Shown here: positions 14,981 through 24,138 of the stretch, in pieces | Layout of the letters: each line of letters starts with the position of its first letter | Numbering within the stretch: the stretch's first letter is position 1 | Made by a program: the position numbers and the translations under genes | Notes under the pieces: generated by a model | The model's input: only the letters and a program-made list of their open reading frames with translations | Told to the model about the DNA's origin: nothing | Databases searched by the model: none | Source of the DNA: Plut-88900 sp963668115 | Lineage (GTDB): Bacteria > Chloroflexota > Dehalococcoidia > Plut-88900 | Length of the DNA stretch: 64,000 nt | Direction of reading: 5' to 3' | Assembly (NCBI GenBank): GCA_963668115.1 | Contig: OY764147.1 | Coordinates: forward strand, 434,001 to 498,000

Positions 14981-16726
14981 ATGGACAACGGCCAGATAGC
15001 GACAGTCTTCAACAACATCGGCGACCTTCTTGATCTGAAGGGCGAGGTGGTGTTCAAGACGCGCGCCTACAAGAAGGCGGCGAGGGCGATAGAGCACCAC
15101 CCGACGGAGCTTTCGCAGATCTTCCGGGAAGACGGGGAGGAGGGGCTGAGCAAGGTCCCGAGCGTTGGGTCGGCGATTAACAAGAAGGTGCAGGAGCTCC
15201 TTACAACGGGAGGGCTGGAGTACTACGAGAAGCTGAAGGCGGAGTTCCCGGAAGGCGTGGTTGAGCTTAAGGACGTGCCGGGGGTCGGGCCGAAGACGGC
15301 GTTGAAGATAAGTCGGGACCTGGGGGTGCGGGACCTGGAGGCACTGGAAGCGGCGTTGAAGGAGGGGGCAGTGGCGGCATTACCGGGCCTAGGGGAGAAG
15401 GCGGCGGCAAACATCCTACGGCACCTGCAGACGCTGAGGACGAAGGACAGGCGGATTTCGCTGGGTCGGGCTTTGTCGGTGTACATGGATGTGGCGTCGG
15501 CGCTGAGGGGGGTGCCGGGACTGCACAGGCTGGAGGCGGCGGGGAGTTTGAGGAGGCGCCGGGAGACGATTGGGGACATAGACCTGATGGGGACGGCGGA
15601 GGACCCGGAGCCCGTGCTTCGGGCGCTTACGGAGCTGCCGCAGGTGGCGGAGGTGCTGGTGCACGGGCCAAAGAAGGTAAGCGTTCTGCTGGATAGGGGA
15701 ATACAGGTCGACCTGCGGATAGTCGAAGAGAAGGTGTACGGGTCGCTAATCCAGTACTTCACGGGGAGCCAGCAGCACAACGTCCTGCTCCGTGAGCGCG
15801 CCCGACGCCAGGGGCTGAGCATCAACGAATACGGGATTACGAACCTGGAGTCCGGGGAGGTGGAAGAGTTTGCGGATGAGGAGTCGCTGTATGAGCGGCT
15901 CGGCTTGCAGTACATTCCGCCGGAACTGAGGGAAGGCCAGCACGAGATAGAAAGGGCGGCGGAGGGCTCGATTCCGGCACTGGTGGATACTGGCAACATC
16001 CGGGGAGACCTGCACGCGCACACCAACGAGAGCGACGGTCGGGACACGCTGGTGGAAATGGCGCTGGCGGCACGGGAGGCGGGGCTGGAGTACCTGGCGA
16101 TCACCGACCACTCGTCGGGGCGGGGGATTGCAAACGGGTTGAGCAACGAACGTCTGCTGGAGCACATTGCCAATATCAGGGCTTTGAACGAGGACCTGGA
16201 CGGGATCGAGTTGCTGGCGGGTTCGGAGGTGGACATAAGGTCGGATGGTAGCCTCGATTACCCGGACGAACTGCTGGAACAGCTGGACGTGGTGGTGGCG
16301 TCGGTGCATTCGGCGATGGGGCAGGCCGAGGATGTTATGACGGAGCGGATTATCAAGGCTATACGGAACCCGAGGGTACATGTTATCGGGCACCCGACCT
16401 GCCGGTTGATTGGGGAGCGGGAGCCGGTGCAGATGGACGTGGAGGCGATACTCCAGGCGGCGCGGGAGACGGGGACGGTGATGGAGATAGATGCTCAGCC
16501 GGGGCGGCTGGACTTGAAGGACAAGCATATTCACAGGGCACGGGAATTGGGGGTGGGGCTGGTCATTGACTCGGACTCCCATGCGACGGAGCAGTTCGGA
16601 AATCTCGGGCTTGGGGTGTCGATGGCGAGGCGGGGGTGGTGCGAGGCGAAGGATATTCTGAACACGTTGCCTCTGGAAGAGTTCAGGGCTGCGTTGAAGA
16701 GCAGAAAGACAGCGAGGGTCGGGTGA
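14981..16726 (+). CDS. polX: PolX-family DNA polymerase/3'-5' exonuclease with PHP domain
   Basis: The protein has 581 residues. An N-terminal helix-hairpin-helix region contains LKDVPGVGPKTALKI near 90. The nucleotidyltransferase palm has GDIDLMGTAEDPEPV near 200. The C-terminal PHP domain begins with DLHAHTNESDGRDTL near 343 and closes with VIDSDSH. Bacterial PolX fills short gaps in base-excision repair, and the PHP domain gives Mn-dependent 3'-5' exonuclease and AP-endonuclease activity. The gene lies 6 bp after secA, and its TGA overlaps the GTG of the next gene. Confidence 0.93.
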   Translation: MDNGQIATVFNNIGDLLDLKGEVVFKTRAYKKAARAIEHHPTELSQIFREDGEEGLSKVPSVGSAINKKVQELLTTGGLEYYEKLKAEFPEGVVELKDVPGVGPKTALKISRDLGVRDLEALEAALKEGAVAALPGLGEKAAANILRHLQTLRTKDRRISLGRALSVYMDVASALRGVPGLHRLEAAGSLRRRRETIGDIDLMGTAEDPEPVLRALTELPQVAEVLVHGPKKVSVLLDRGIQVDLRIVEEKVYGSLIQYFTGSQQHNVLLRERARRQGLSINEYGITNLESGEVEEFADEESLYERLGLQYIPPELREGQHEIERAAEGSIPALVDTGNIRGDLHAHTNESDGRDTLVEMALAAREAGLEYLAITDHSSGRGIANGLSNERLLEHIANIRALNEDLDGIELLAGSEVDIRSDGSLDYPDELLEQLDVVVASVHSAMGQAEDVMTERIIKAIRNPRVHVIGHPTCRLIGEREPVQMDVEAILQAARETGTVMEIDAQPGRLDLKDKHIHRARELGVGLVIDSDSHATEQFGNLGLGVSMARRGWCEAKDILNTLPLEEFRAALKSRKTARVG

Positions 16727-17484
16727 CGACGGTAGAGGACAACGGGCGGGTGAAGGCCGACGACGCTGTGGGCGAGGACATTGGGTCGGGGATGTCAGAG
16801 GAGGGGGCACTGGCAGCGGAGGGTGCTATAGCGCATCTGCGGGAGTCGATAGAAGGAGGCAAGCACTGGTACCCGTCGTTGCTGGAAGCGATAGGGATGT
16901 GGGCGGCACCCGAGGAGGTGTACCAGGGTGAGCCACTTTGCTATTTGATAGCTGGGGAGGCCTTTGACTGGCTGCTCCTGGCACGGCGTCTTTGCAACGC
17001 TGCCAATGGGCTGATTCCCCAGGGGGAGATGGAGCGGCTGCTGGAAGATGGGAAGCCGCCTATAGATATCAGCGATGAAGAGTTCAAGAGGCTGGTGGGC
17101 GGGCAGAAGCATGGGGCGCTGCTGAACTACTGGTATGGCGTCGAGGTGGAGGGGGCGCTGGTAGAGGCGCTGGGTCAGTCGATCAGGAAGGAGAGGACGG
17201 CGGCGGGGCTGGCTTCGAAGAAGGATGTTTCGCCGATAGCCTTTCGGAGGGCCTATGGGAGCAGCAGGGAGGCTCTGCTGGAGGAGTTCAGGAGGGGTCG
17301 GGAGGGGGGTGTCGGGCAGAAGCCCTCGGAGACGGAAGCCAAGGAGTTCATCTACTGGCTGTTCAAGTACAGGCTGGCGAACCACGACAAAGCGAAGGTG
17401 GCGAGTGATACGAAGCGGGGGTTGCAATACCTGAACAGGATGGCTGCGAGTAAGCAGCGGGTGGCTTCGGGCGGAAGACGTTAA
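16723..17484 (+). CDS. Conserved hypothetical protein coupled to polX
   Basis: This protein of about 253 residues has no family I recognise. It is mostly helical, with no signal peptide, membrane segment or obvious catalytic motif. A central part reads YLIAGEAFDWLLLARRLCNA and a late part EFIYWLFKYRLANHDKAK. The GTG at 16723 forms a GTGA overlap with the polX stop, which I prefer to a longer frame running inside polX. Translational coupling suggests a link to polX or simply shared expression. Base composition is like its neighbours, unlike the next gene. Confidence 0.7.
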   Translation: MTTVEDNGRVKADDAVGEDIGSGMSEEGALAAEGAIAHLRESIEGGKHWYPSLLEAIGMWAAPEEVYQGEPLCYLIAGEAFDWLLLARRLCNAANGLIPQGEMERLLEDGKPPIDISDEEFKRLVGGQKHGALLNYWYGVEVEGALVEALGQSIRKERTAAGLASKKDVSPIAFRRAYGSSREALLEEFRRGREGGVGQKPSETEAKEFIYWLFKYRLANHDKAKVASDTKRGLQYLNRMAASKQRVASGGRR

Positions 17485-17554
17485 ATATGGGGGGAGGCCT
17501 ATACCCAAAGCCCATACAATAAATCTGAAAAATCAAAGTCATTAGAGAAGTGTA

Positions 17555-19411
17555 ATGAACCTCACAACATACGGTATTGAGAAGGAATCACTGGATGGGA
17601 TGCTCAGGGAGGCAGCGGACGGGAGTGCACAATTGCCAGACTTCCAGCGGGATTGGGTCTGGGACGACGATGACATCCGAAGCTTACTCGCGAGTATTTC
17701 CCTAGACTACCCGATCGGATCTGTGATGATGCTCAGGGCAGGAGGTGAGACCGTCCGCTTCAAGCAACGTCCCCTAGAGGGTGCGCCAGCGTCGAGGGGT
17801 CGGGATGCTGATCGTCTTATCCTAGACGGACAACAACGCCTTACATCGCTTTTCCAGTCTCTGCGTCTTGACCGACCTGTAATTACCCGTGACCAACGTA
17901 AGAAAACCATCAAGCGGTGGTACTACATCGACATGAGACGGGCACTAAACGAAAGTGGTGATCGCGAAGAGGCAATCATATCACTGCCTGAGGGTAAACA
18001 GATCAAGAGATTTGGAAGGGACGTTCTGGAAGACTATTCTACAGCTGAGCGTGAGTACGAAGCGATGCTCTTTCCCCTCAGCAAAGTGTTCGATGCTGAC
18101 GAGTGGATGGAAGGTTTCCAAGAATTCTGGGACTTTGATAAGGAAAAGACCAGATTCTGGAACACCTTTAATCGCAAGGTCATAAAGCGATTCGAGCAAT
18201 ACCAGGTACCGGTCATAGAGCTCGGCAAGGACACGCCAAAAGAGGCGGTCTGCCAAATCTTCGAGAAGGTGAATACCGGTGGCGTGAAGCTAACGGTGTT
18301 CGAGATTCTGACAGCGACTTTCGCTGCGGACGACTTTCAGTTGAGACCAGATTGGGAACAGCGGGAGCGTAGAATCCACTCCCAGTCGATCCTCTCAGGT
18401 GTGTCCAATACAGATTTTCTTCAGGCTGTGACTCTGCTTACCACCCTGGAGCGCCGGGATGTTGCCCTTCGCAATGGAACCGACGAGGAGAGGACGCCAG
18501 GCATAGGTTGTAAGCGCCCGGACATGCTGCGGCTAAGGCTAGAGGAGTACCAGCGATGGGCTAATCCGTTGGTGCAGGGCTTTGAGAGAGCGGCCAGATT
18601 CCTCCATTCACAGCACTTGTATGATGCAAGATTCCTGCCGTACGGCAGCCAACTGATCCCGCTGGCAGCGATCCTTACAGTCCTAGGCCGAGATTGGGAG
18701 CCGCACCTTGCGAGAGAGAAGCTCGCGAGGTGGTACTGGTGTGGTGTACTCGGAGAGCTCTATGGTGGCGCCATTGAGACGCGGTTTAGCCGCGATCTTC
18801 CCGAAGTCCTCAGCTGGATACGGGACGCTGGGCCAGAGCCAAGTACCATCTATGATGCGGAATTTGCTCCCGCCCGGTTGCTAACCCTACGCACGCGAAA
18901 CAGTGCCGCATACAAGGGCGTATACGCGCTCCTACTCCGCGAAGGCGCAAGTGATTGGATGACTGGCGAAGAGTCGTCCATACAAAACTATTTCGACGAG
19001 AGTATCGACGTTCACCACGTCTTTCCACAGAAGTGGTGCCGAGATCATGGGATTGAACCGGGACGCTGCGACTCGATCATAAACAAGACACCACTTACAG
19101 CGCGAACCAATCGGAGCATCGGTGGAGATGCTCCTAGCGAGTATCTCGCGCGTATTGAGTCGGGCAAGGATAGAGTTCCGAGAGATGTTCTGGACGGCTA
19201 CCTTGGATCGCACTTTATCAACCCTGCTCACCTCAGGTCAGACGATTTCGGTGAGTACTTCAGCAATCGGCAGTCGGCGCTCCTCGACAGGATTCGGGCA
19301 GTGATGGGCAAACAACTTGGTTGGGATGAGATAGAGGAACCGGAAGAGGCCCCTACGGAGTACGAGCAGATACAGGAAGATAGTCAGGTGTCGGGAGACG
19401 ATGGCAACTAG
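17555..19411 (+). CDS. GmrSD-like DUF262 / HNH (DUF1524) protein
   Basis: The protein has 618 residues. The N-terminal DUF262 domain (about 1-250) has PDFQRDWVWDDDDI near 28 and the signature LDGQQRLTSLF near 90. The C-terminal HNH-type nuclease region (about 470-560) has DVHHVFPQKW near 485, then NKTPLTARTNRSIGG. GmrSD-family type IV enzymes use the DUF262 part as NTPase and the HNH part to cut modified DNA, typically glucosylated hydroxymethylcytosine of phages. Both parts are on one chain here. The gene is clearly less GC-rich than its neighbours, with an AT-rich upstream strip (17510-17554), which suggests transfer. It is a probable phage-defence gene. Confidence 0.88.
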   Translation: MNLTTYGIEKESLDGMLREAADGSAQLPDFQRDWVWDDDDIRSLLASISLDYPIGSVMMLRAGGETVRFKQRPLEGAPASRGRDADRLILDGQQRLTSLFQSLRLDRPVITRDQRKKTIKRWYYIDMRRALNESGDREEAIISLPEGKQIKRFGRDVLEDYSTAEREYEAMLFPLSKVFDADEWMEGFQEFWDFDKEKTRFWNTFNRKVIKRFEQYQVPVIELGKDTPKEAVCQIFEKVNTGGVKLTVFEILTATFAADDFQLRPDWEQRERRIHSQSILSGVSNTDFLQAVTLLTTLERRDVALRNGTDEERTPGIGCKRPDMLRLRLEEYQRWANPLVQGFERAARFLHSQHLYDARFLPYGSQLIPLAAILTVLGRDWEPHLAREKLARWYWCGVLGELYGGAIETRFSRDLPEVLSWIRDAGPEPSTIYDAEFAPARLLTLRTRNSAAYKGVYALLLREGASDWMTGEESSIQNYFDESIDVHHVFPQKWCRDHGIEPGRCDSIINKTPLTARTNRSIGGDAPSEYLARIESGKDRVPRDVLDGYLGSHFINPAHLRSDDFGEYFSNRQSALLDRIRAVMGKQLGWDEIEEPEEAPTEYEQIQEDSQVSGDDGN

Positions 19412-19487
19412 TGTGCTGACTCTGAAAGTCGCCACTGTCACCCTTGGAACACATCAACACCTATCCACAACCCTTTAGGTACCTTGC

Positions 19488-20213
19488 TCATGCTTCCCTC
19501 AAAGACACGGAAGAGACATTGCGGATCTTTTCGGCGTTTTTGAGGGCTTCGCGGCGGGAGAGGGGGCTGATTTTGTCTTCGTTGCGGGCTATGTAGGCCT
19601 CGACGGTGTCGAGGTCTGTCCAGGCTAGGGAGCGGAGGGCCCAGCCGATGCCCTTGCGGATGAAGAAGTCGGGGTCGGTGAGGTTGGGGTCGATGCAGTC
19701 GAAGAGGAGAGAGAGGTCGGTCTGCTCCTTGCGGTTTAGCTGGCAGATGATTGCCGAGCGGCGCTTCCACTTGTCGGGGTCACGGCTCCAGGAGCGCATT
19801 TCGCGGGTCATTTCGTCAGGGTGTTTCTCTAACAGTTCGCAGAGGCGGTGGGAAGCGATGCCGTCTACGTAGTCCCACCAGGCTCCGGTGACGACCAACT
19901 CTTCGAAGAGGGGGAGGGTGTCTAGGGTGCGGAAGGGGGCATAGGGTCGGGCGCCGGCGAGTTCGAGGGCGGCGTAGCGCTCCTCCCGGTACTGGGCGTT
20001 TCTCCATAAGTCCAGGACGGCATTCTGCCAGACGCCCTTGTCGTCGATGGGGTGTTTGCGGAAGAGGTCTTTGCAGATGCGTCGCAGCGTGGGGGTCTGG
20101 ACGCCGCGGTAGGGCATCTCCGATTTCATGTAGCGTTTCATGCCCTCGGCCTTGGTGGGGTCTGCGTTGTCGGCGAGGGACTGGCGGAGGTGGGTGGGGA
20201 GGGGGTGGGGCAT
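19488..20213 (-). CDS. AlkD-type DNA alkylation repair protein
   Basis: This 241-residue HEAT-repeat DNA glycosylase removes N3- and N7-alkylpurines without base flipping. Family marks are MKRYMKSEMPYRGVQTPTLR near residue 26, WWDYVDGIASH near 115, and WSRDPDKWKRRSAIICQ and FFIRKGIGWALRSLAW near 195. It is the last gene of a leftward run, 5 bp after an amidohydrolase. The link to that enzyme is probably positional only. Confidence 0.9.
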   Translation of the reverse strand: MPHPLPTHLRQSLADNADPTKAEGMKRYMKSEMPYRGVQTPTLRRICKDLFRKHPIDDKGVWQNAVLDLWRNAQYREERYAALELAGARPYAPFRTLDTLPLFEELVVTGAWWDYVDGIASHRLCELLEKHPDEMTREMRSWSRDPDKWKRRSAIICQLNRKEQTDLSLLFDCIDPNLTDPDFFIRKGIGWALRSLAWTDLDTVEAYIARNEDKISPLSRREALKNAEKIRNVSSVSLREA

Positions 20214-20218
20214 GGGGG

Positions 20219-21286
20219 TTAATTCGCGGAGGGGAGGCCGTACATGCGGCGGGTGTTGTCTGCGAGGATGGCCTTCTTAGCGCTGTATGAGAGGTCTTCG
20301 CGGGTCCAGAACTGGTTGACGTTGTCGGGGTATTCGTTGTCCCAGTGGGGCCAGTCGGAGGCGTAGAAGAGGGCGTTTTCGCCGAGGATCTCGACGACCT
20401 GGGGGACGAGGTCTTCGGAGGGCTCGGCGTGGAAGAAGACGTTGTCGGACTTGATGTATTCGCTGGGCGGGTTTTTGCAGTCCATCGCTTCCCGGTGGCC
20501 GCGTTTCTCCCACTCCTCGTCCATACGGTTCATGAAGAAGGGCACCCAGGTGCAGCCCGTTTCCAGGTAGCCGATCCGGAGGTTGGGGAACCTTTCGAAG
20601 ATGCCTTCGTAGGTCATGTGGACAAGCTGGAGCATGTTGGACACGGGGAAGGAGGCGGTGTGCTTCTGGATGAACTTGTTGAAGCGCATGTACTCAGGGG
20701 TGCTGCCGTGGACGGCGACCAGGCAGTCGAGGCCCTGGGCCTCTTCGTAGAAGGGGTCGTACATCCTGGCCCCGAGACCACCGAAACCGTGGGCAGGCAC
20801 TGTCACGCCTGAGAACCCAAGCTCGGTGATGGTTCGCTTCATCTCCTTGATCGACGAGTCTACGTCGAGCAAAGGCATCAGGGAGACGGCCCTTAGGCGA
20901 GGGCTTACTGAAAGCCACTCGTCGGCGAGGTAGGAGTTGTAGGCGCGACAGAGGGCGGACATGTAGTCGGGGTCGAAGATGTCGCCGTAGCCGAGAAGGT
21001 TGGTCGGGAACAGGACGGTAGTGTCCATGTTGCCCCATTCCAGGGCCTCGAGCCAGTCGTTGGGGAATGGGTAGCCCGCAGGTCCGACGCTGCCCTTCGT
21101 CCCGCCCATGGTGGTATCTACGAAGCTCTGCCCGCTGAGGCTGCTGGCGTGGCCCACCCGGCCCTGCTTGTCGGGGATTCCCTGCCAGAGGTTGGCGTTA
21201 TATGGCGGCTCCATGTAGTCGCGGATGCGGGAAGTGTCCTCCGCGATGTGACCATCGGCGTCCATGACCTTAAACGGCAGTTCCAT
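20219..21286 (-). CDS. Amidohydrolase-2 family metal-dependent hydrolase/decarboxylase
   Basis: This 355-residue TIM-barrel protein has the N-terminal metal motif in VMDADGHIAED, a family-typical MLQLVHMTYEGIFERFPNLR near 210, and the late YASDWPHWDNEYP that carries a catalytic aspartate. The family includes ACMSD-like decarboxylases and hydrolases of aromatic and other acids. The substrate is not predictable. The ATG follows GAGGAGGACGATC. Three such genes occur in the window; this one lies in a run with a LarA-like gene and an LLM gene, which suggests a catabolic set. Confidence 0.87.
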   Translation of the reverse strand: MELPFKVMDADGHIAEDTSRIRDYMEPPYNANLWQGIPDKQGRVGHASSLSGQSFVDTTMGGTKGSVGPAGYPFPNDWLEALEWGNMDTTVLFPTNLLGYGDIFDPDYMSALCRAYNSYLADEWLSVSPRLRAVSLMPLLDVDSSIKEMKRTITELGFSGVTVPAHGFGGLGARMYDPFYEEAQGLDCLVAVHGSTPEYMRFNKFIQKHTASFPVSNMLQLVHMTYEGIFERFPNLRIGYLETGCTWVPFFMNRMDEEWEKRGHREAMDCKNPPSEYIKSDNVFFHAEPSEDLVPQVVEILGENALFYASDWPHWDNEYPDNVNQFWTREDLSYSAKKAILADNTRRMYGLPSAN

Positions 21287-21358
21287 GATCGTCCTCCTCC
21301 ACTAGGGTCACCTATGGCCTATTCAGAGCGATGGGATATGCAGGGAAGAGCAATCAGG

Positions 21359-22807
21359 TTAGTGGGCGCCGTTGCTGCCGTTGACTCGGACTATGGAGGT
21401 GGGGGGGGACTTGTGGAAGGAGATGGAGGCGTCCTTGCCAAGGCGGTTTTCGGCTTCGGCGATGGCGTCCTCGACGGTGTGGAAGGGTTCGAAGCCGAGC
21501 TGACGGGCGACATCGAAGTCGGTGGCGCCGGCGAGGAACATGCCGGAGAGGTGTCGGGATGGGGCGCCTCGGGTGTTCCACATGAAGAAGGGGTGGGCGC
21601 CGTGGAAGCCGTAGCCATAGCGGTACTTGTGGATGAACTCGGGGCGGTGGGCGAAGTCGTCGGAGAAGAGGTTCCAGAGCTCGTAGGGGTCCAGGGTCAC
21701 GGGTAGGAGGCGTTCGTAGAACTCCCGGTAGGAGGGGTGGTGGATATCGTCGAACTGGTTCTTGCAGGGATGGCTGAGGATGATGATGCCGCCCGGCCGG
21801 ATCAGGGGCTGGTTCTGGAACATGCTGTAGGTGTATTCGAAGCCCTGGTCGGTGACTAGGAGGGGGTTGATGAAGGAGTTGTGGGCGTAGCCGGTCTTGC
21901 TGGTGACGCCGTAGAGGCCGATGTCGCTCTGGCCGTCGACGTTCAGGACCTGGAGGGAGCTTAGGGCGTCGAGGGTGTAGTTGTGGACGTCGGGGGTGTG
22001 GCCTGCGAAGACGGCGGTGACCTCGGCGGGGTGGGTGTTGGTGACGGCGGTCTCGATGCTGAAGATGCGGCGGCCCTTTTTGGCGAGGTGGTCTTCGATG
22101 ATCTTGCCCTGCTCCCAGACGAGCTTGTGGAAGGAGGAGATTTTGGGGTCCATGACGGACTTGCCGGAGGCGAAGGGGAAGGGGCGGTGGTGGTGGCGGA
22201 TGCTGCGGAAGGTGCCGAGGCCGACGGCGACGGACTTCCAGCCACCGCCGAAGGGGATGTGGGTGACGTTGAGGTAGATGAGGAGGTCGGAATCGGTGAC
22301 GGCGCGGTTGACCTCGACCTCAAAGCCGCGGTGGGTCTCGCCGAGGAAGACCAGTTCGTCGGGGTTTTCAGCGTCGTGGCAGCGGAGCCGTTGGGCGGGC
22401 CACAGGACGCTGATGCGTTCGCCGACGATGGGGGCGAGTTCAGATCGGGTCCACTTGCGGTGAAGGGCGTTGGCGCAGAGGAGGAGGATGTCGGAAAGCT
22501 CGACGCCTGCCTTCTGAAGCTCTTCGAGGAGGACGCTGATGGCGACCTGCCGGAAGTCGACGCCCCTGGTCTGGACGCCGCCGGGGTCGTCGAAGGCGAT
22601 GGTGACCCTGGCACCCTTGCCCACGAGCTTGTGAATCGGGTCATGGGCGATGGGGTTGGCGATGGCCTGCCTGATGGCGGCTTCGAGGTCGGGGACGGGC
22701 TTGGCGGTGGAGTTACCGTTGGCCCTGATGACCCGGGTGCGTTCGGGGAGGTCTACGTCGATCCAGTGGTCGCCGTACCAGAGCTGTTCCTTGATGGTGG
22801 ATGGCAT
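21359..22807 (-). CDS. LarA-like (DUF2088) nickel-pincer-type racemase/epimerase family protein
   Basis: This protein of about 482 residues resembles lactate racemase LarA, which uses a nickel pincer nucleotide to move a hydride on 2-hydroxy acids. Seen are IAFDDPGGVQTRGVDFRQVA near residue 75, HRGFEVEVNRAVTDSDLLIY near 165 and the glycine- and histidine-rich THIPFGGGWKSVAVGLGTF with IRHHH near 195. The upstream frame to 22876 is dropped because ATG 22807 has AAGGAGACCGCA before it. No larB, larC or larE cofactor genes are in the window. Substrate is unknown. Confidence 0.75.
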   Translation of the reverse strand: MPSTIKEQLWYGDHWIDVDLPERTRVIRANGNSTAKPVPDLEAAIRQAIANPIAHDPIHKLVGKGARVTIAFDDPGGVQTRGVDFRQVAISVLLEELQKAGVELSDILLLCANALHRKWTRSELAPIVGERISVLWPAQRLRCHDAENPDELVFLGETHRGFEVEVNRAVTDSDLLIYLNVTHIPFGGGWKSVAVGLGTFRSIRHHHRPFPFASGKSVMDPKISSFHKLVWEQGKIIEDHLAKKGRRIFSIETAVTNTHPAEVTAVFAGHTPDVHNYTLDALSSLQVLNVDGQSDIGLYGVTSKTGYAHNSFINPLLVTDQGFEYTYSMFQNQPLIRPGGIIILSHPCKNQFDDIHHPSYREFYERLLPVTLDPYELWNLFSDDFAHRPEFIHKYRYGYGFHGAHPFFMWNTRGAPSRHLSGMFLAGATDFDVARQLGFEPFHTVEDAIAEAENRLGKDASISFHKSPPTSIVRVNGSNGAH

Positions 22808-22867
22808 TGCGGTCTCCTTGGGTGGGGGGTGTCGTGTTGGGGGGAGTATACAACACGGGGGGGCTGT

Positions 22868-22906
22868 CACCCTCACCCCGCCCCTCTCCTGTCAAAGAAG
22901 AGGGGG
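22868..22906 (+). repeat. CCCTCTCC-type intergenic repeat
   Basis: CACCCTCACCCCGCCCCTC, then CTGTCAAAGAAGAGGGGGC. It resembles the CTCACCCTAGCCCTCTCCC hairpin at 36150-36184. It lies in the 114-bp gap between the LLM and LarA-like genes. Confidence 0.5.
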
Positions 22907-22921
22907 CTGAAGGGAAAACTG

Positions 22922-23926
22922 CTATGCCACGTGGGGCATCACTTGTTCGGCGAAGTATTCGATGGTTTCGTCGACGGTGGGGCCGGGGACTTCGGGGATG
23001 TGCTGCGGGGCGAGGATGATTTCGTCGAGCCCCTCAACGGTGGAAAGCTGCTTTATGCAGGCGATGGCGTCTTCCTTGTCGCCGCCTAGGGCGAAGCGGT
23101 CGATGTACTTGTCGGGGATGCGGAACTCCTTGGAGACGTAGGAGCGGGAGTGCTTCGAAGGGTTGTAGTTGGCCTTAAGCTTGTTTATCAAGGGGAGGTC
23201 TTCCTCATCGAATAGATCGGGGTTGGACATGTTGATGATGACGCCGACGGGGCCGTTGAGCTTCCACCGGGCGACATCGCGGTCGGGGCCGAGGCTGGTC
23301 TGTAGCCAGCATGAGAGGCTTGTATCTTCGGGTCGTTTGCCCACCTCGGCGGCGGCTTCCTTGAACATGTTGACACCGGCCGACATGCTGGCCGGGTCTC
23401 GTTCTCTGAGGATGATAGCGCCGTCGGCCATGCGGCCAGAGGCCCGGGTGAGTCGGGGGCCGGTGGCGGCGACGTAGATGGGGACGTTGGTAGGCTTGCT
23501 TAGCCAGCTCAACTTGCCCCTGCCGCCTTCGTCGAACTGTACCTCCTTATTCTGAAGGAGGCCCTTGACCTGGCCGATGTAGGTTTCCAGTCGGGCAATG
23601 GATGTCGGGCGGCGACCTATGGAACGGACGCCGCTGTCGCCAGTGCTGATGCCGGCGCGGATGCGGCCGGGGGCGATTTCGTTGAGGGAGGCGAAGGCGC
23701 TGGCGGTGACGCTGGCGTGTCGGGTGGAGGGCATGGTGACGCCGACGCCCAGGCTGATGCGGGAGGTGCTGAGGGCGCAGGCGGTCATCTCGACGTAGAC
23801 CTCCCGGCAGATGCGCTGGAGGTCGCCGCACCAAACGGCGTCGAAGCCGAGGGACTCGATCTTCTGGACACGCTCGACAATCCGGGGCATGGGCTGGTTG
23901 CCGAAGACGCTTACGGCGAATTTCAT
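22922..23926 (-). CDS. LLM-class flavin-dependent oxidoreductase
   Basis: This 334-residue luciferase-like enzyme starts MKFAVSVFGNQPMPRIVERVQ. It has SLGFDAVWCGDLQRICREVY near 30, RISLGVGVTMPSTRHASVTA near 57, and GRIRAGISTGDSGVRSIGRRP near 90. The last is the flavin-side GxGxGDS-like loop of methylene-H4MPT reductase-like members, so F420 or FMN is possible. It is the first gene of the leftward set with the LarA-like and amidohydrolase genes. No SD is visible before the ATG. Confidence 0.87.
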   Translation of the reverse strand: MKFAVSVFGNQPMPRIVERVQKIESLGFDAVWCGDLQRICREVYVEMTACALSTSRISLGVGVTMPSTRHASVTASAFASLNEIAPGRIRAGISTGDSGVRSIGRRPTSIARLETYIGQVKGLLQNKEVQFDEGGRGKLSWLSKPTNVPIYVAATGPRLTRASGRMADGAIILRERDPASMSAGVNMFKEAAAEVGKRPEDTSLSCWLQTSLGPDRDVARWKLNGPVGVIINMSNPDLFDEEDLPLINKLKANYNPSKHSRSYVSKEFRIPDKYIDRFALGGDKEDAIACIKQLSTVEGLDEIILAPQHIPEVPGPTVDETIEYFAEQVMPHVA

Positions 23927-24138
23927 GGGTTAAACCTTAATGGGATGCCTACACTTTCGCAACGGCGCACCTTGGCACTCATTTCACTGCGATGACGGAG
24001 GATATGGACATGGGGGCCTGATTAAACACATCAATCATGGAAGTGCTAAACTTGGAATAAAGAGGCAAGAAATCACGGAAGAGGTTTCGCTAGCCCTAAT
24101 CAGGGCCAGCGGGGACGGAGAGCAACCCGATAGAGAAA

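Noticed and set aside
21983..23089. 368-residue acidic ORF on the plus strand
   Set aside because: It is the antisense frame of the LarA-like and LLM genes and has the biased Gly/Asp/Val make-up of a shadow; it resembles no family.
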